NCBI RefSeq assembly: GCF_034009455.1
Contig: NZ_CP125380.1
Span: 1,901,001-1,965,000, forward strand
Source: Pseudomonas sp. P5_109
GTDB taxonomy: Bacteria; Pseudomonadota; Gammaproteobacteria; Pseudomonadales; Pseudomonadaceae
DNA length: 64,000 bases
Reading direction: 5' to 3'
Below, piece after piece: positions 41,805-51,206 of this stretch (the stretch's first letter is position 1; every line of letters begins with the position of its first letter). The notes below the pieces were generated by a model. The model searched no databases and was not told the DNA's origin. It saw only the letters and a list, made by a program, of their open reading frames with translations. Both the position numbers and the translations under genes were made by a program.

Positions 41805-42059
41805 TCAGCGATCAGGCAGGGTGATATTGAGTTCCAGAATCGAGCAGCTGCCCTGGCTTTCCAGTGCGACATGCACGTCATCGGACCCGATATTGACGTA
41901 CTTGCGGATCACCTCGACCAGTTCCTTCTGCAAGGCTGGCAGGTAGTCCGGGGTGCTGCGTTGGCCGCGTTCGTGCGCCACGATGATCTGTAGACGCTCT
42001 TTCGCTACCGACGCGGTGCTTTGCTTTTTGTTGGCACGAAAGAAGTCAAAAAGGTTCAT
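41805..42059 (-). CDS. minE: Cell division topological specificity factor MinE
   Basis: An 84-residue MinE. The N-terminal amphipathic/anti-MinCD part (residues about 1-31: [36 protein letters not shown]) and the C-terminal dimerisation domain ([11 protein letters not shown]...LELNITLP) are both complete. MinE stimulates MinD ATPase and drives the pole-to-pole oscillation that keeps MinC away from mid-cell. It follows minD by 3 bases in the min operon. Confidence 0.97.
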   Translation of the reverse strand: MNLFDFFRANKKQSTASVAKERLQIIVAHERGQRSTPDYLPALQKELVEVIRKYVNIGSDDVHVALESQGSCSILELNITLPDR

Positions 42060-42062
42060 TGC

Positions 42063-42875
42063 TTAGTTGCCTCCAAACAGGCGCTCGAAGAATCCCTTCT
42101 TCTGTACATCGAGGAATCGATGATCCACGGTCTTGCCCAGCAGGCGGTCAACGGTATCGCTGTAGGCCTGGCCGGCATCGCTCTGGTCGTCGAGAATCAC
42201 CGGAACACCCTGGTTGGATGCCTTGAGCACCGCCTGGGATTCAGGGATCACGCCGAGCAGGGCCACCGAAAGGATTTCCTTGACGTCTTCTACGCCGAGC
42301 ATTTCGCCTTTGCTCACACGTTCCGGGTGATAACGGGTAATCAGCAGGTGTTCCTTGATCGGGTCTTCGCCGCGTTCGGCACGACGGGACTTGCTGGCCA
42401 GAAGGCCGAGCATGCGATCGGAGTCACGTACCGAGGAGACTTCCGGGTTGGTCACGACGATCGCTTCATCGGCGAAGTACATGGCCAGGTGGGCGCCTTT
42501 CTCGATACCTGCCGGAGAGTCGCAAACCACGAACTCAAAGTCTTCCTTGAGTTGCATCAGGACTTTTTCCACGCCTTCGACGGTGAGCGCGTCTTTGTCG
42601 CGGGTCTGGCTGGCGGCCAGTACGTAGAGGTTTTCCAGGCGCTTGTCTTTGATCAGGGCCTGTTGCAGGTTGGCTTCGCCGTTGACCACGTTGACGAAGT
42701 CATACACCACGCGGCGCTCGCAACCCATGATCAGGTCGAGGTTACGCAAGCCCACGTCGAAGTCGACGATCACTGTTTTGTGGCCGCGCAGAGCGAGGCC
42801 GGTACCGATAGCGGCGCTGGTGGTGGTCTTACCCACACCACCCTTGCCGGATGTAACCACGAGAATCTTGGCCAA
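42063..42875 (-). CDS. minD: Septum site-determining protein MinD
   Basis: A 270-residue ParA/MinD-type ATPase. The deviant Walker A KGGVGKTT is at residues 10-17, followed by VDFDVGLRNLDL (Walker A') and VVCDSPAGIE (Walker B). The C-terminal amphipathic helix (KGFFERLFGG) anchors MinD-ATP to the membrane. The start codon is TTG at 42875; AGGGG lies 8-9 bases upstream and there is no ATG nearby. It is co-transcribed with minE and lies about 200 bases after minC. Confidence 0.97.
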   Translation of the reverse strand: MAKILVVTSGKGGVGKTTTSAAIGTGLALRGHKTVIVDFDVGLRNLDLIMGCERRVVYDFVNVVNGEANLQQALIKDKRLENLYVLAASQTRDKDALTVEGVEKVLMQLKEDFEFVVCDSPAGIEKGAHLAMYFADEAIVVTNPEVSSVRDSDRMLGLLASKSRRAERGEDPIKEHLLITRYHPERVSKGEMLGVEDVKEILSVALLGVIPESQAVLKASNQGVPVILDDQSDAGQAYSDTVDRLLGKTVDHRFLDVQKKGFFERLFGGN

Positions 42876-43076
42876 GGTGTTTCACCCCTAAGGAAGAAGG
42901 ACTTTCCAGCCCCTGAAAAACATCTCCTGAAAACTACTGCAGTCGGACAGCCTTGGCTGGAATTCGGTTTTGAGCGGCGTTTACCCCAGGTAAACACTGC
43001 TCTCGGCCTTTTTCCTACTTCGTTTGAGCCGTTTTCGCTACGTTTTAGAGATGCTTGGAAAATGCGGCAGTATCCG

Positions 43077-43814
43077 TTAAAGCCGAATGATGTTCAACAC
43101 GTCGCCGGACAGGCTGACCTGCACACCCGAACCCCATAGCGGGTCGCGGCGCAGATCTTCGGAAACCTTGTAATGTCCGGCGATGGAAATCAGTTCAGCA
43201 CTCATTTGCTGACAGAAAATCCGCGCCTTGGTGTCGCCCTTGACGCCGGCCAACACGCGACCACGCATCGGGCCGTATACATGGATGTTGCCATCGGCGA
43301 GAAGTTCCGCCCCCGGGCTGACCGAGGAGATCACCACCAGATCGCAGCCCTGGGCATAAATCTGCTGGCCACCGCGTACTGGCGAAGTGATGATTTTCGT
43401 CGGCTTGATGGTTGGCTCGGGCGGTTTTTCCGGTTTTTTCTTCGGTTCGCCTTCGGTCAGGTCCAGTGGACGCTCGCGGGCACCGGACGGTGGCAGCACC
43501 GGCAAGTCGACCGCAATGGCGGCGGCGATGTCTTCGATGCGGCTGGCGCGGATCGCCAGGGTGCGCAGGCCGTGCTGGCGGCACACGCGCATCAGGCCGG
43601 GCAGATCGACCGCGCCTTCGTTGGCCGGGAGTTTGTCCAGGGCCAGTACCAGCGGCGCGTTGCTGAAGAAGTTGGGCGCCTGGGCGACCTTGGCGGCCAG
43701 TTGCCGATCAAGGCTTTCGAGGTCGTTACGGGCCAGTTCCAGCACCGTAATGGCCAGCATGCTGCCCTTCAACTGGAACACGGGATCTTGGTCTAGCGGT
43801 TCGGTTTGGCTCAT
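43077..43814 (-). CDS. minC: Septum site-determining protein MinC
   Basis: A 245-residue FtsZ assembly inhibitor. The N-terminal MinC_N domain (residues about 8-110) binds FtsZ. A charged Lys/Pro/Glu linker follows (about 125-145: [14 protein letters not shown]), then the right-handed beta-helix MinC_C domain (about 145-240; [33 protein letters not shown]) that binds MinD. I chose ATG 43814 ([11 protein letters not shown]); the in-frame codons at 43823 and 43838 extend into non-conserved residues. Divergent from the acyltransferase gene. Confidence 0.96.
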   Translation of the reverse strand: MSQTEPLDQDPVFQLKGSMLAITVLELARNDLESLDRQLAAKVAQAPNFFSNAPLVLALDKLPANEGAVDLPGLMRVCRQHGLRTLAIRASRIEDIAAAIAVDLPVLPPSGARERPLDLTEGEPKKKPEKPPEPTIKPTKIITSPVRGGQQIYAQGCDLVVISSVSPGAELLADGNIHVYGPMRGRVLAGVKGDTKARIFCQQMSAELISIAGHYKVSEDLRRDPLWGSGVQVSLSGDVLNIIRL

Positions 43815-43932
43815 GGTCGGCATACAACGACTTGTCACTAAAAGTGCCGAGACTTATAACGAGAACGCCCGCAGGCCGCAAGCCGGGTCGAACGATGTAG
43901 AATGCGCGGCCATTGTCATTCCGGAAGCATTA

Positions 43933-44865
43933 ATGGACCGCCCGCGTTTTCGAAAAGCATTTCTATCTCCACGTTTCTGGCCGCTGTGGTGTGGTCTGGG
44001 GCTGTTGTGGCTGATCGTCCAGTTGCCGTATCCGGCCCTGCTGTGGATCGGTCGTGTCCTGGGTTCTTTGATGTATCGTGTGGCCGGCGACAGACGGCGC
44101 ATTGCCAAGCGCAACCTGGAGCTGTGTTTTCCTGAAAAGACCGCCGCCGAACGCAAACGCCTGCTCAAGGAAAACTTCGCCTCCACCGGCATCGCGTTTT
44201 TCGAGATGGCGATGAGCTGGTGGTGGTCGCGCAAACGCCTGGCAACTCTCGCTCACGTTGAAGGGCTGGAATATCTGCAGCAGGCCCAGCGTGAAGGCAA
44301 GGGCGTGATCCTGATGGCGCTGCATTTCACGACACTGGAAATCGGTGCGGCATTGCTCGGCCAGCAGCACACCATCGACGGCATGTACCGCGAGCACAAG
44401 AATCCGCTGTTCGACTACATCCAGCGCCAGGGCCGCGAGCGACATAACCTCGACTCGCTGGCGGTAGAGCGCGAAGACGTGCGCGGCATGCTCAAGTTGC
44501 TGCGTTCGGGCCGGGCGATCTGGTACGCACCGGATCAGGACTACGGCGCCAAGCAGAGTATTTTCGTGCCGCTGTTCGGCATCCAGGCCGCGACCGTCAC
44601 CGCCACGAGCAAGTTTGCACGGCTGGGCAAGGCGCTGGTGGTGCCGTTCACCCAGGAGCGTCTGGCGGACGGCAGCGGGTATCGCCTGGTAATCCATGCG
44701 CCGCTCGAAGGCTTCCCCGGTGAAACCGAGGAAGACGACTGCATTCGCATCAACCAATGGATCGAAAGCGTGCTGCGCGAGTATCCCGAGCAATACCTGT
44801 GGGCCCACCGCCGCTTCAAGAGCCGCCCGCCGGGCGAGCCGAAGCTGTACGCCAAACGTCGTTGA
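43933..44865 (+). CDS. lpxL: Lipid A biosynthesis acyltransferase (LpxL/HtrB-type)
   Basis: A 310-residue inner membrane late acyltransferase for lipid A. An N-terminal membrane anchor (FWPLWCGLGLLWLIVQLP) precedes the LPLAT catalytic core with the H-x4-E dyad His131-Glu136 (HFTTLE), typical of LpxL/LpxM. Other conserved stretches are MYREHKNPLFD, VPLFG and WAHRRFKSRP. ATG 43933 fits the membrane-anchored start; the much longer upstream open frame is antisense to minC. The acyl chain (probably laurate) cannot be read from sequence. Confidence 0.92.
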   Translation: MDRPRFRKAFLSPRFWPLWCGLGLLWLIVQLPYPALLWIGRVLGSLMYRVAGDRRRIAKRNLELCFPEKTAAERKRLLKENFASTGIAFFEMAMSWWWSRKRLATLAHVEGLEYLQQAQREGKGVILMALHFTTLEIGAALLGQQHTIDGMYREHKNPLFDYIQRQGRERHNLDSLAVEREDVRGMLKLLRSGRAIWYAPDQDYGAKQSIFVPLFGIQAATVTATSKFARLGKALVVPFTQERLADGSGYRLVIHAPLEGFPGETEEDDCIRINQWIESVLREYPEQYLWAHRRFKSRPPGEPKLYAKRR

Positions 44866-44928
44866 ATCCCGATACAGGGGAATGGGGCGAAACAACGAAA
44901 TCCCGTCAAGCACCATGGAGAGTTGCGA

Positions 44929-46101
44929 ATGAATCCAAGCGAACCGGTTACAGGGTTGATTCTTTCCGGTGGCGGGGCTCGGGCGGCCTATCAGGTCGGG
45001 GTTTTGGCGGCGATTGCCGAATTGCTGCCGCCGGGGGCGAGCAATCCGTTTCCGGTGATCGTCGGCACTTCGGCGGGCGCGATCAACGCCGTCAGCCTCG
45101 CCAGCGGGGCAATGGACTTTCGTAACGCCATCGAACGCCTGACGGCCTTCTGGCAGGGCTTTCGCAGTCATCTGGTGTTGCGCAGCGACTGGCCCGGGGT
45201 GATCCGCCAGGCCAGCCGCTTTGTCAGCCACAGTCTGCTCGGCATCGGCAGGCACATGCCGGTGGCGCTGCTCAACAGTTCTCCATTGCGCGATTTGCTC
45301 AACGACAAGCTGCACATGGGTGGCATCGCCGAAGCGATCGCACAGAAGCAATTGCATGCGGTGGCGGTCACGGCATTCGGCTATGAGTCCGGCCAGGCGG
45401 TCACCTTCTATCAGGGCGGCGGCAAGATCGACGCCTGGTTGCGCCATCGCCGCATCGGCGTTCCCGCCCGTTTGTCCGTTGAACATTTGCTCGCCAGTTC
45501 GGCGATTCCGCTGCTGTTCGCCCCGGTGAAAATCGGCGAAGAGTATTTCGGTGATGGCGCGGTGCGCCAATCGGCTCCGATCAGTCCGGCGCTGCATCTG
45601 GGCGCCAGTCGGGTGCTGGTGGTGGGCGTCAGCGGCAACCCCCGTGGATTCGACCCGCAACAACCCTTGCAGCGCAGCTACACCGGTCAGCAGCCGACCC
45701 TGGCGCAGATCGGCGGGCACATGCTCAACAGTACGTTCATTGACAGCCTGGAAAGCGACATCGAACTGTTGCAGCGCCTGAACCAGTTCAGTCACCTGAT
45801 GCCCGACGGCACGCCGACCCGGGCATTGGGCGTGGCGCCAGTGGATGTACTGGTGATTTCACCAAGCCAGCCGATCGACGAGATTGCCGCGCGCCATCGC
45901 CAGGAGCTGCCGGCGGCATTGCGCCTGTTTTTGCGCGGGCCGGGTGCGACCAAGACCAGCGGGGCGGGGGTGTTGAGCTATCTGCTGTTCGAGTCGGGGT
46001 ATTGCAGCGAATTGATCGAGTTGGGGCGACGCGATGCGTTGGCCAAGCGCGGGGAGTTGTGCCGGTTTCTCGGGTTGGAGGAACCTGTGGTTTCGGCTTG
46101 A
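44929..46101 (+). CDS. Patatin-like phospholipase
   Basis: A 390-residue lipid acyl hydrolase. The oxyanion motif GGGARAAYQVG (residues 15-25), nucleophile elbow GTSAGA with Ser48, and the Asp209 of the DGA motif (YFGDGAVRQSAP) form the Ser-Asp dyad of the patatin family. No signal peptide is present; the protein is probably cytoplasmic or membrane-peripheral, without the N- and C-terminal domains of outer-membrane patatins such as PlpD. GGAG lies 8 bases upstream of ATG 44929. It follows the LpxL gene by 63 bases and may be in one operon concerned with membrane lipids. Confidence 0.9.
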   Translation: MNPSEPVTGLILSGGGARAAYQVGVLAAIAELLPPGASNPFPVIVGTSAGAINAVSLASGAMDFRNAIERLTAFWQGFRSHLVLRSDWPGVIRQASRFVSHSLLGIGRHMPVALLNSSPLRDLLNDKLHMGGIAEAIAQKQLHAVAVTAFGYESGQAVTFYQGGGKIDAWLRHRRIGVPARLSVEHLLASSAIPLLFAPVKIGEEYFGDGAVRQSAPISPALHLGASRVLVVGVSGNPRGFDPQQPLQRSYTGQQPTLAQIGGHMLNSTFIDSLESDIELLQRLNQFSHLMPDGTPTRALGVAPVDVLVISPSQPIDEIAARHRQELPAALRLFLRGPGATKTSGAGVLSYLLFESGYCSELIELGRRDALAKRGELCRFLGLEEPVVSA

Positions 46102-46112
46102 GATAGGCGGTC

Positions 46113-46212
46113 TGTAGGAGCGAGCTTGCTCGCGATGGACGTTAACGATGACGCTGGGAGCCTGACACCCCGTGGCGCTCTCTGGTCCATCGCGAGCAAG
46201 CTCGCTCCTACA
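46113..46212. repeat. REP-like inverted pair (GAGCGAGCTTGCTCGC type)
   Basis: TGTAGGAGCGAGCTTGCTCG and CGAGCAAGCTCGCTCCTACA are exact inverse arms, extended by CGATGGAC/GTCCATCG. It lies between convergent genes, 4 bases from the porin stop. Confidence 0.85.
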
Positions 46213-46215
46213 TGA

Positions 46216-47001
46216 TCAGAAGTGAACCTTGACCAGGAAACTGGTCACGCTCTGATCAGTTTTAAAGCCCTGGCTGTCTTCAATGCCGTACTTGTTTTTC
46301 CAGTAGTCATACTCGACACCGACGTACAGCTGCTTGGCACCCAGGTTCAGCGCCTTGCCCAGGTCGTATTTGACCTGCGGATTGAAGTGCAGGTTGGCGT
46401 GGTATTCGCCTTTTTTGTTCACGTCGTTGTCGACGACCCAGTCCATGAAGCCGTCGATCAGCACATCCGAGCCGCCCACCGGGATGGTGTAGGACCAGAC
46501 CGGCGTGACCTGCCAGATGTTGTCGCCCGGGCGGTCGCCTTCGGTGTGGCGGTTATAGAAGTTCAACTGGAAGTAGTCGAAGCCCGGGATGGCCAGGTCG
46601 AAGCCTGGGCCGATCAGGTACGACTCGGTGTCGTCTTCACCGAACTCGTAGGTCATGGCCAGCAGGACGTCCTTGATCGGGCCTAATTCGAACTTCTGGT
46701 CGAAGATCTTGTTGAACGACAGGCGCGGGCTGAGCTCGCCGTAGTGGCTGTTCTTGCCCGCGAAGGCGTCTTCCTTGCCGTTGTAGAAGATCTTGTCGAT
46801 GAAGAAGAAGTTGTCGCCGTACTTCCAGCCATCGGCGTGTTCGAAGGTCACCGTCTGCTGGATGCGCGGGTTGACCTGGAAGTCCTTGCCATACAGGTAG
46901 CTCAGGCTGTTGTTCTGCCACTGCAGCAAATCGCCAGCCATGGCCTGGCCCCCGGCCAGCATCGATCCCGCCAGCATCAGGCTAGTGCACGTACGTTTCA
47001 T
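46216..47001 (-). CDS. Tsx/OmpK-like outer membrane channel, copy 1
   Basis: A 261-residue outer membrane protein of the nucleoside-specific channel (Tsx/OmpK) family. The signal peptide is residues 1-22 (cleavage after AMA), and the barrel begins GDLLQWQNNSLSYLYGKDFQ and ends in VKVHF. GGGAG precedes ATG 47001; the long open frame upstream of it is not used. The next gene upstream encodes a clear paralogue of identical length. Its place at the edge of the urate gene cluster suggests outer membrane uptake of purines or nucleosides, as inference. Confidence 0.88.
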   Translation of the reverse strand: MKRTCTSLMLAGSMLAGGQAMAGDLLQWQNNSLSYLYGKDFQVNPRIQQTVTFEHADGWKYGDNFFFIDKIFYNGKEDAFAGKNSHYGELSPRLSFNKIFDQKFELGPIKDVLLAMTYEFGEDDTESYLIGPGFDLAIPGFDYFQLNFYNRHTEGDRPGDNIWQVTPVWSYTIPVGGSDVLIDGFMDWVVDNDVNKKGEYHANLHFNPQVKYDLGKALNLGAKQLYVGVEYDYWKNKYGIEDSQGFKTDQSVTSFLVKVHF

Positions 47002-47378
47002 TCGGTTGCTCCCAAAAAGTAGGTGGTTCCACGTTATTTTTTTAAGATCGGCGCTCTGGTGTGGCGCCTGTTTCTGAAGCGGTAAAAAATCATCCATTCG
47101 GTCAGCTTTAGTGCTGTTAGCAATAGCTGGGCCAAGGCTTTCAAAAAGCAAAAAAACTCCCGTTCGGCAGCTCAAGAGCGGTCGATTGAGAGGGGTTTTG
47201 GAGTGCCTTGGTGCCTGCCAGAGCCGGGATAAGTTGGCCTGCTGGTCAGGTTTTACATCCGGGCTTTTTTTTAAACCGGATTCGGGCGGCCGCGGAGAAT
47301 ACTGACTCCTCGGCCAGGTCTCAAGTGCTCCGCAACGGCGCACCGACGACAGGTGTGGGGCACGGTTGCGGGGCAGCA
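47002..47378. other. 377-bp interval between the two Tsx-like genes
   Basis: No gene is visible. The minus-strand sequence after copy 2 contains a T8/A8 run near 47266 beside GCCCGG/CCGGTTT, a possible weak terminator, and AT-rich sequence near 47030-47100 that could hold the promoter for copy 1. No clear operator was found. Confidence 0.5.
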
Positions 47379-48164
47379 TCAGAAATGCACCTTCACCAGC
47401 AGGCTGGTGGTGTTTTCATTGGTGTCGAACTTGCCGCTGTTTTCGATGCCGTACTTGTCTTTCCAGTAGCTGTATTCGATGCCGGCGTACACCTGTTTCT
47501 CCCGCCAGCCCAGGGCCTTGCCCAAGTCGTATTTGACCTGCGGGTTGAAGTGCAGGTTGGCGTGATAGGTGCCATGGGCGTTCTGGTCGTTATCCACCAC
47601 CCAGTCGATGTAGCCGTCGATCAACAGGTTCGAGTTGCCCAATGGCAGGGTGTAGGACCAGGCCGGCGTGATCTGCCAGACATCATCGCCAGGACGCGAG
47701 CCTTCGGTCTGGCGGTAATAGAAGTTCAAGGTGAAAAAGTTGAAGCCTGGCACCGAGAGATCGAAACCGGGGCCGATCAGGTAGGCCTCGGTGTCGTCCT
47801 CGCCGTTCTCGTAGGTCATGGCCAGCAGCACGTCCTTGATCGGGCCGAATTCGAAACGGCGGTCGAGGATCTTGCCGAGGGAGAGGCGTGGGCTGAACTC
47901 GCCGTAGTAGGCGTGGACGCCTTTGTTGCGGTCTTTCTCGCCGTTGTAGTAGGTGCTGTCGATGAACATGAAATTGTCGCCGTACTTCCAGCGGTCGGCG
48001 TGTTCGAAGGTGATCGTCTGCTGGATGTGCGGGTTGACCACGAAATCCTTGCCGTACAGGTAACTCAGGCTGTTGGTCTGCCACAGCAGTAAATCGCCGG
48101 CCATGGCTTGACTTGCGGCCAGCAGGCCGCCACTCAACAGCAAGTTGGTTTGTGTCCGAATCAT
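47379..48164 (-). CDS. Tsx/OmpK-like outer membrane channel, copy 2
   Basis: A 261-residue paralogue of the protein encoded at 46216-47001, aligning from end to end (shared stretches include FEHAD, WKYGDNF, FGPIKDVLLAMTYE, HANLHFNPQVKYDLGKAL and VKVHF). The signal peptide is residues 1-22 (QAMAGD). GGGAG lies 8 bases before ATG 48164. It probably forms the same kind of channel with a different or overlapping specificity. Tandem position and equal length indicate a local gene duplication. The REP element upstream separates it from the urate permease gene. Confidence 0.88.
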   Translation of the reverse strand: MIRTQTNLLLSGGLLAASQAMAGDLLLWQTNSLSYLYGKDFVVNPHIQQTITFEHADRWKYGDNFMFIDSTYYNGEKDRNKGVHAYYGEFSPRLSLGKILDRRFEFGPIKDVLLAMTYENGEDDTEAYLIGPGFDLSVPGFNFFTLNFYYRQTEGSRPGDDVWQITPAWSYTLPLGNSNLLIDGYIDWVVDNDQNAHGTYHANLHFNPQVKYDLGKALGWREKQVYAGIEYSYWKDKYGIENSGKFDTNENTTSLLVKVHF

Positions 48165-48192
48165 CTGTTGCTCCCTCTTGTTTTTATTTTTC

Positions 48193-48314
48193 TGTGGCGA
48201 GGGGGCTTGCCCCCGTTGGGGCGCGGAGCGGCCCCTGACGTCCCTTCAGACAGATCGAATTGATTGAATTTACGGCTGCTTCGCAGCCGAACGGGGGCAA
48301 GCCCCCTCGCCACA
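48193..48314. repeat. REP-like inverted pair (GGGGGCTTGCCCCC type)
   Basis: TGTGGCGAGGGGGCTTGCCC and GGGCAAGCCCCCTCGCCACA are exact inverse arms, lying between the channel gene copy 2 and the permease gene. Confidence 0.85.
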
Positions 48315-48334
48315 AAAGCCCTTTCACAGGTCCA

Positions 48335-49693
48335 TCAATGCGTGTGAGCCTGGCAGTCGTTGATGGCCGCGCGTTCAGCGCCGCCAAGGATGTTGAACAG
48401 CAGGTTCAGCGTCAGCGCGCTGAGGGTGGCCATGGCGATGCCGCTGTGGGTGATCGGGCTCATCCACACGGGCAGGTGGGCGAAAAACTCCGGGCGCACC
48501 ACCGGGATCAGGCCCATACCAATGCTCACCGCCACCAGTAACTGGTTGCGACGGTCACCGATGTCGGCTTCCTGGAGAATCTTGATCCCGGTGGCGGCGA
48601 CCATGCCGAACATCGCGATGGCCGCGCCGCCCAGTACCGCTGGCGGAATCGAGGCCACCAGGAACGCGGCCTTGGGCAGCAGGCTCAGGACGATCAGCAA
48701 GCCGCCGGCAACGATGGTCACCGAGCGGCAGCGCACGCCGGTCATCTGCACCAGGCCGATGTTCTGGGCGAAGGAGGAGTGGGTGAAGGTGTTGAAGAAC
48801 CCGGCGAAGAACGAGGCGCCGGCGTCGCACAGCAAGCCGCGACGCAGCATCCGTGGGCAGACTTCCTGACCGGTGATCTTGCCCAGGGCGAGGAACATCC
48901 CGGTGGACTCGACGAAAATGATCACCACCACCAGGCACATCGACAGGATTGGCGCGAGTTCGAATTTCGGCATGCCGAAGTGCAGCGGGGTGACGAATTG
49001 CAGCCATGGCGCCTGAGCCATGCCGCTGAGGTCGACCATGCCGAGCAGGCCGCAGAGCACGTAGCCCAGGCACATGCCGATCAGCACGGAAATATTGACC
49101 CAGAAGCCGCGCATGAAGCGGTGCACCAGCAAGATGGTGCCCAATACCAGTGCGGCGATGGTCAGGTAGATCGGTGAACCGAATTGAGTGGCGCCAGCAC
49201 CGCCGCCGGCCCAGTTGACGGCCACGGGGAACAGCGACAAACCGATCGAGGTGATGACCGTGCCGGTCACCAGAGGTGGGAAGAAGCGCACGACCTTGGA
49301 CATGAACGGGGCGATGAGCATGCCGAAGAACCCGGCGGCGATGGTCGCGCCGAAGATCCCTTGCAGGCCGATACCGGGCATGCCGGCCATGGCGACCATG
49401 CTGCCGACGGCAGCGAAACTGGCACCCATCATCACCGGCATGCGAATGCCCATGGGGCCGATGCCGAGTGACTGGACGATGGTGGCGATGCCGGCGACCA
49501 GCAGGTCGGCGTTAATCAGGAAGGCGATTTCTTCACGACTCAGGCCAGCGGCCTGTCCGATGATCAGCGGTACCGCGATGGCACCACCGTACATCAGCAG
49601 AACATGTTGCAAACCGACCAGGATCAGTTGCAAGAGGGGTAAACGCTGAATGGCGGGTGCGTCGGGGATGCGCGCTTTGGAGAGCTCGGACAT
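48335..49693 (-). CDS. Urate/xanthine permease (NCS2/NAT family)
   Basis: A 452-residue nucleobase:cation symporter of family NCS2. It has about 12-14 membrane spans, opening LQLILVGLQHVLLMYGGAIAVPLIIG. The core has VFVESTGMFLALGKI (acidic residue of the substrate site) and GFFNTFTHSSFAQNIGLVQMTGV, matching the NAT signature region Q/E/P-N-x-G-x4-T-[RKG]. Position directly downstream of puuD suggests urate or xanthine import. Length is typical. GAGGTG is 6 bases before ATG 49693. Confidence 0.9.
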   Translation of the reverse strand: MSELSKARIPDAPAIQRLPLLQLILVGLQHVLLMYGGAIAVPLIIGQAAGLSREEIAFLINADLLVAGIATIVQSLGIGPMGIRMPVMMGASFAAVGSMVAMAGMPGIGLQGIFGATIAAGFFGMLIAPFMSKVVRFFPPLVTGTVITSIGLSLFPVAVNWAGGGAGATQFGSPIYLTIAALVLGTILLVHRFMRGFWVNISVLIGMCLGYVLCGLLGMVDLSGMAQAPWLQFVTPLHFGMPKFELAPILSMCLVVVIIFVESTGMFLALGKITGQEVCPRMLRRGLLCDAGASFFAGFFNTFTHSSFAQNIGLVQMTGVRCRSVTIVAGGLLIVLSLLPKAAFLVASIPPAVLGGAAIAMFGMVAATGIKILQEADIGDRRNQLLVAVSIGMGLIPVVRPEFFAHLPVWMSPITHSGIAMATLSALTLNLLFNILGGAERAAINDCQAHTH

Positions 49694-49753
49694 GCAACAC
49701 CTCGGATCTTTTTATTCTTGTGATTTTTCGTATCAGGCAACCGCTGCGCGGTT

Positions 49754-49842
49754 GATCGCCAGCAAGCCGGCTCCTACAGGTTTTGGGTCGGTCGCATCAT
49801 TTGTGAACGACATAAATCCGTAGGAGCCGGCTTGCTGGCGAT
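49754..49842. repeat. REP-like inverted pair (GAGCCGGCTTGCTGGC type)
   Basis: ATCGCCAGCAAGCCGGCTCC and GGAGCCGGCTTGCTGGCGAT are exact inverse arms between puuD and the permease gene. Confidence 0.85.
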
Positions 49843-49854
49843 TCTTTTCAACGA

Positions 49855-51156
49855 TTAATTGGTCTGGGCTCCCTGCACAATCCAGGCACCGATCAGGTCA
49901 CGTTCCTGCTGGGTCATCTGTGTGATGTTGCCCAGTGGCATGATCTGGCTGGTGACGGCTTGTGCCTGAATCCGCGGTGCGTTCTGGCGGATCTGCTCGG
50001 GGGTGTCGAACATCACACCGGCAGGGGCCGCACTGAACAGCGGGCTGGTTGGCTTGGCCGAGTGGCAAACCGCGCAACGCTCCTGAATCACGCTGTGCAC
50101 TTTGTCAAAGCCAGGGCCTGCGTTGGACGCTTGCGCCGGAGCGGCGGCTGGCGTTTCTGCAGGTTTGGCTTCAGCCGGTTTCAGACCACCGCCCACTGCT
50201 GTTTCCGGCAGCGGCTGGTATTCGATCTTCGCGGGGGCCTTGGCCACTTCCGGGCTGTTCAGCGGCGCAGGGCCGGTGACGTAGGCCAGGCTGATCATGC
50301 CGACGGCTGCGACTGGAAGCGTCCAGGCAAACTTGTGGCTGTCGTGACGGGTGTTGAAGTAGTGACGCACCAACACCGCCAGTACCGCGATCCCGGCCAG
50401 GATCAACCAGTTGTACTGGCTGCCGTAGGTGCTAGGGAAGTGGTTGCTGATCATGATGAACAGCACTGGCAAGGTGAAGTAGTTGTTGTGACGCGAACGC
50501 AGCAGGCCCTTGGCCGGCAGTGCCGGGTCCGGCGTGCGGTTCTCGGCGATCGCCGCCACCAGTGCGCGTTGCGCCGGCATGATGATGCGGAACACGTTGC
50601 CGACCATGATGGTGCCGATGATCGCGCCGACGTGCAGGTACGCACCCCGACCGCTGAACACCTTGCTGAAGCCATACGCCGCGCCGATGATCAGGACGAA
50701 CAGGATGCCGCCGAGCAGGGCAGGGCGTTTGCCCAGGGCTGAGTCACACAGGAAGGAGTAGACGAACCAGCCGATGAACAGCGAGCCAATACCGATGGCC
50801 ACGCCTTCAGGACCGCTCAGGGTGCTGCCCGGAGCCAGCAGGTAGAGCGTCGGGTTGGAGTAGAACACCACGCACAGCAGCGCGATACCCGACATCCAGG
50901 TGAAGTAGGCTTCCCATTTGAACCAGTGCAGGTTGTCCGGCATGGTCGGTGGAGCCAGTTTGTATTTTTCCAGGTGGTAGATACCGCCGCCGTGGATCGC
51001 CCACAAATCACCGGCCAGACCGCTTTTCGGGTTGACCCGATTGAGGTTGTTTTCCAGCCAGACGAAATAGAACGACGCACCGATCCAGGCCACGCCAGTA
51101 ATCATATGAACCCAGCGCACGCTCAGGTTCAGCCATTCCAACAGATGTGCTTCCAC
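49855..51156 (-). CDS. puuD: Urate hydroxylase PuuD (membrane, cytochrome c fused)
   Basis: A 433-residue integral membrane urate oxidase, the bacterial alternative to soluble uricase. The N-terminal domain (about residues 1-300) has eight or so spans and starts EWLNLSVRWVHMITGVAWIGASFYF, diagnostic of PuuD. The C-terminal domain is a cytochrome c with haem motif CAVCH at about residue 367, linked by an Ala/Pro-rich tether. It converts urate to 5-hydroxyisourate and passes electrons to the respiratory chain. The start is GTG 51156 with GAGAGGT upstream. It follows allA in the operon by 50 bases. Confidence 0.95.
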   Translation of the reverse strand: MEAHLLEWLNLSVRWVHMITGVAWIGASFYFVWLENNLNRVNPKSGLAGDLWAIHGGGIYHLEKYKLAPPTMPDNLHWFKWEAYFTWMSGIALLCVVFYSNPTLYLLAPGSTLSGPEGVAIGIGSLFIGWFVYSFLCDSALGKRPALLGGILFVLIIGAAYGFSKVFSGRGAYLHVGAIIGTIMVGNVFRIIMPAQRALVAAIAENRTPDPALPAKGLLRSRHNNYFTLPVLFIMISNHFPSTYGSQYNWLILAGIAVLAVLVRHYFNTRHDSHKFAWTLPVAAVGMISLAYVTGPAPLNSPEVAKAPAKIEYQPLPETAVGGGLKPAEAKPAETPAAAPAQASNAGPGFDKVHSVIQERCAVCHSAKPTSPLFSAAPAGVMFDTPEQIRQNAPRIQAQAVTSQIMPLGNITQMTQQERDLIGAWIVQGAQTN

Positions 51157-51206
51157 AGTCTTTACCTCTCGCCTGTCACTCTGTTGTCGAGTGATCAGAC
51201 CTTCTC

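Noticed and set aside
47002..47379. N-terminal extension of the first Tsx-like protein by 126 residues
   Set aside because: The extension is Arg/Pro/Ser-rich with no signal peptide, whereas ATG 47001 has a good ribosome-binding site and starts a clean signal peptide equal to that of the paralogue.
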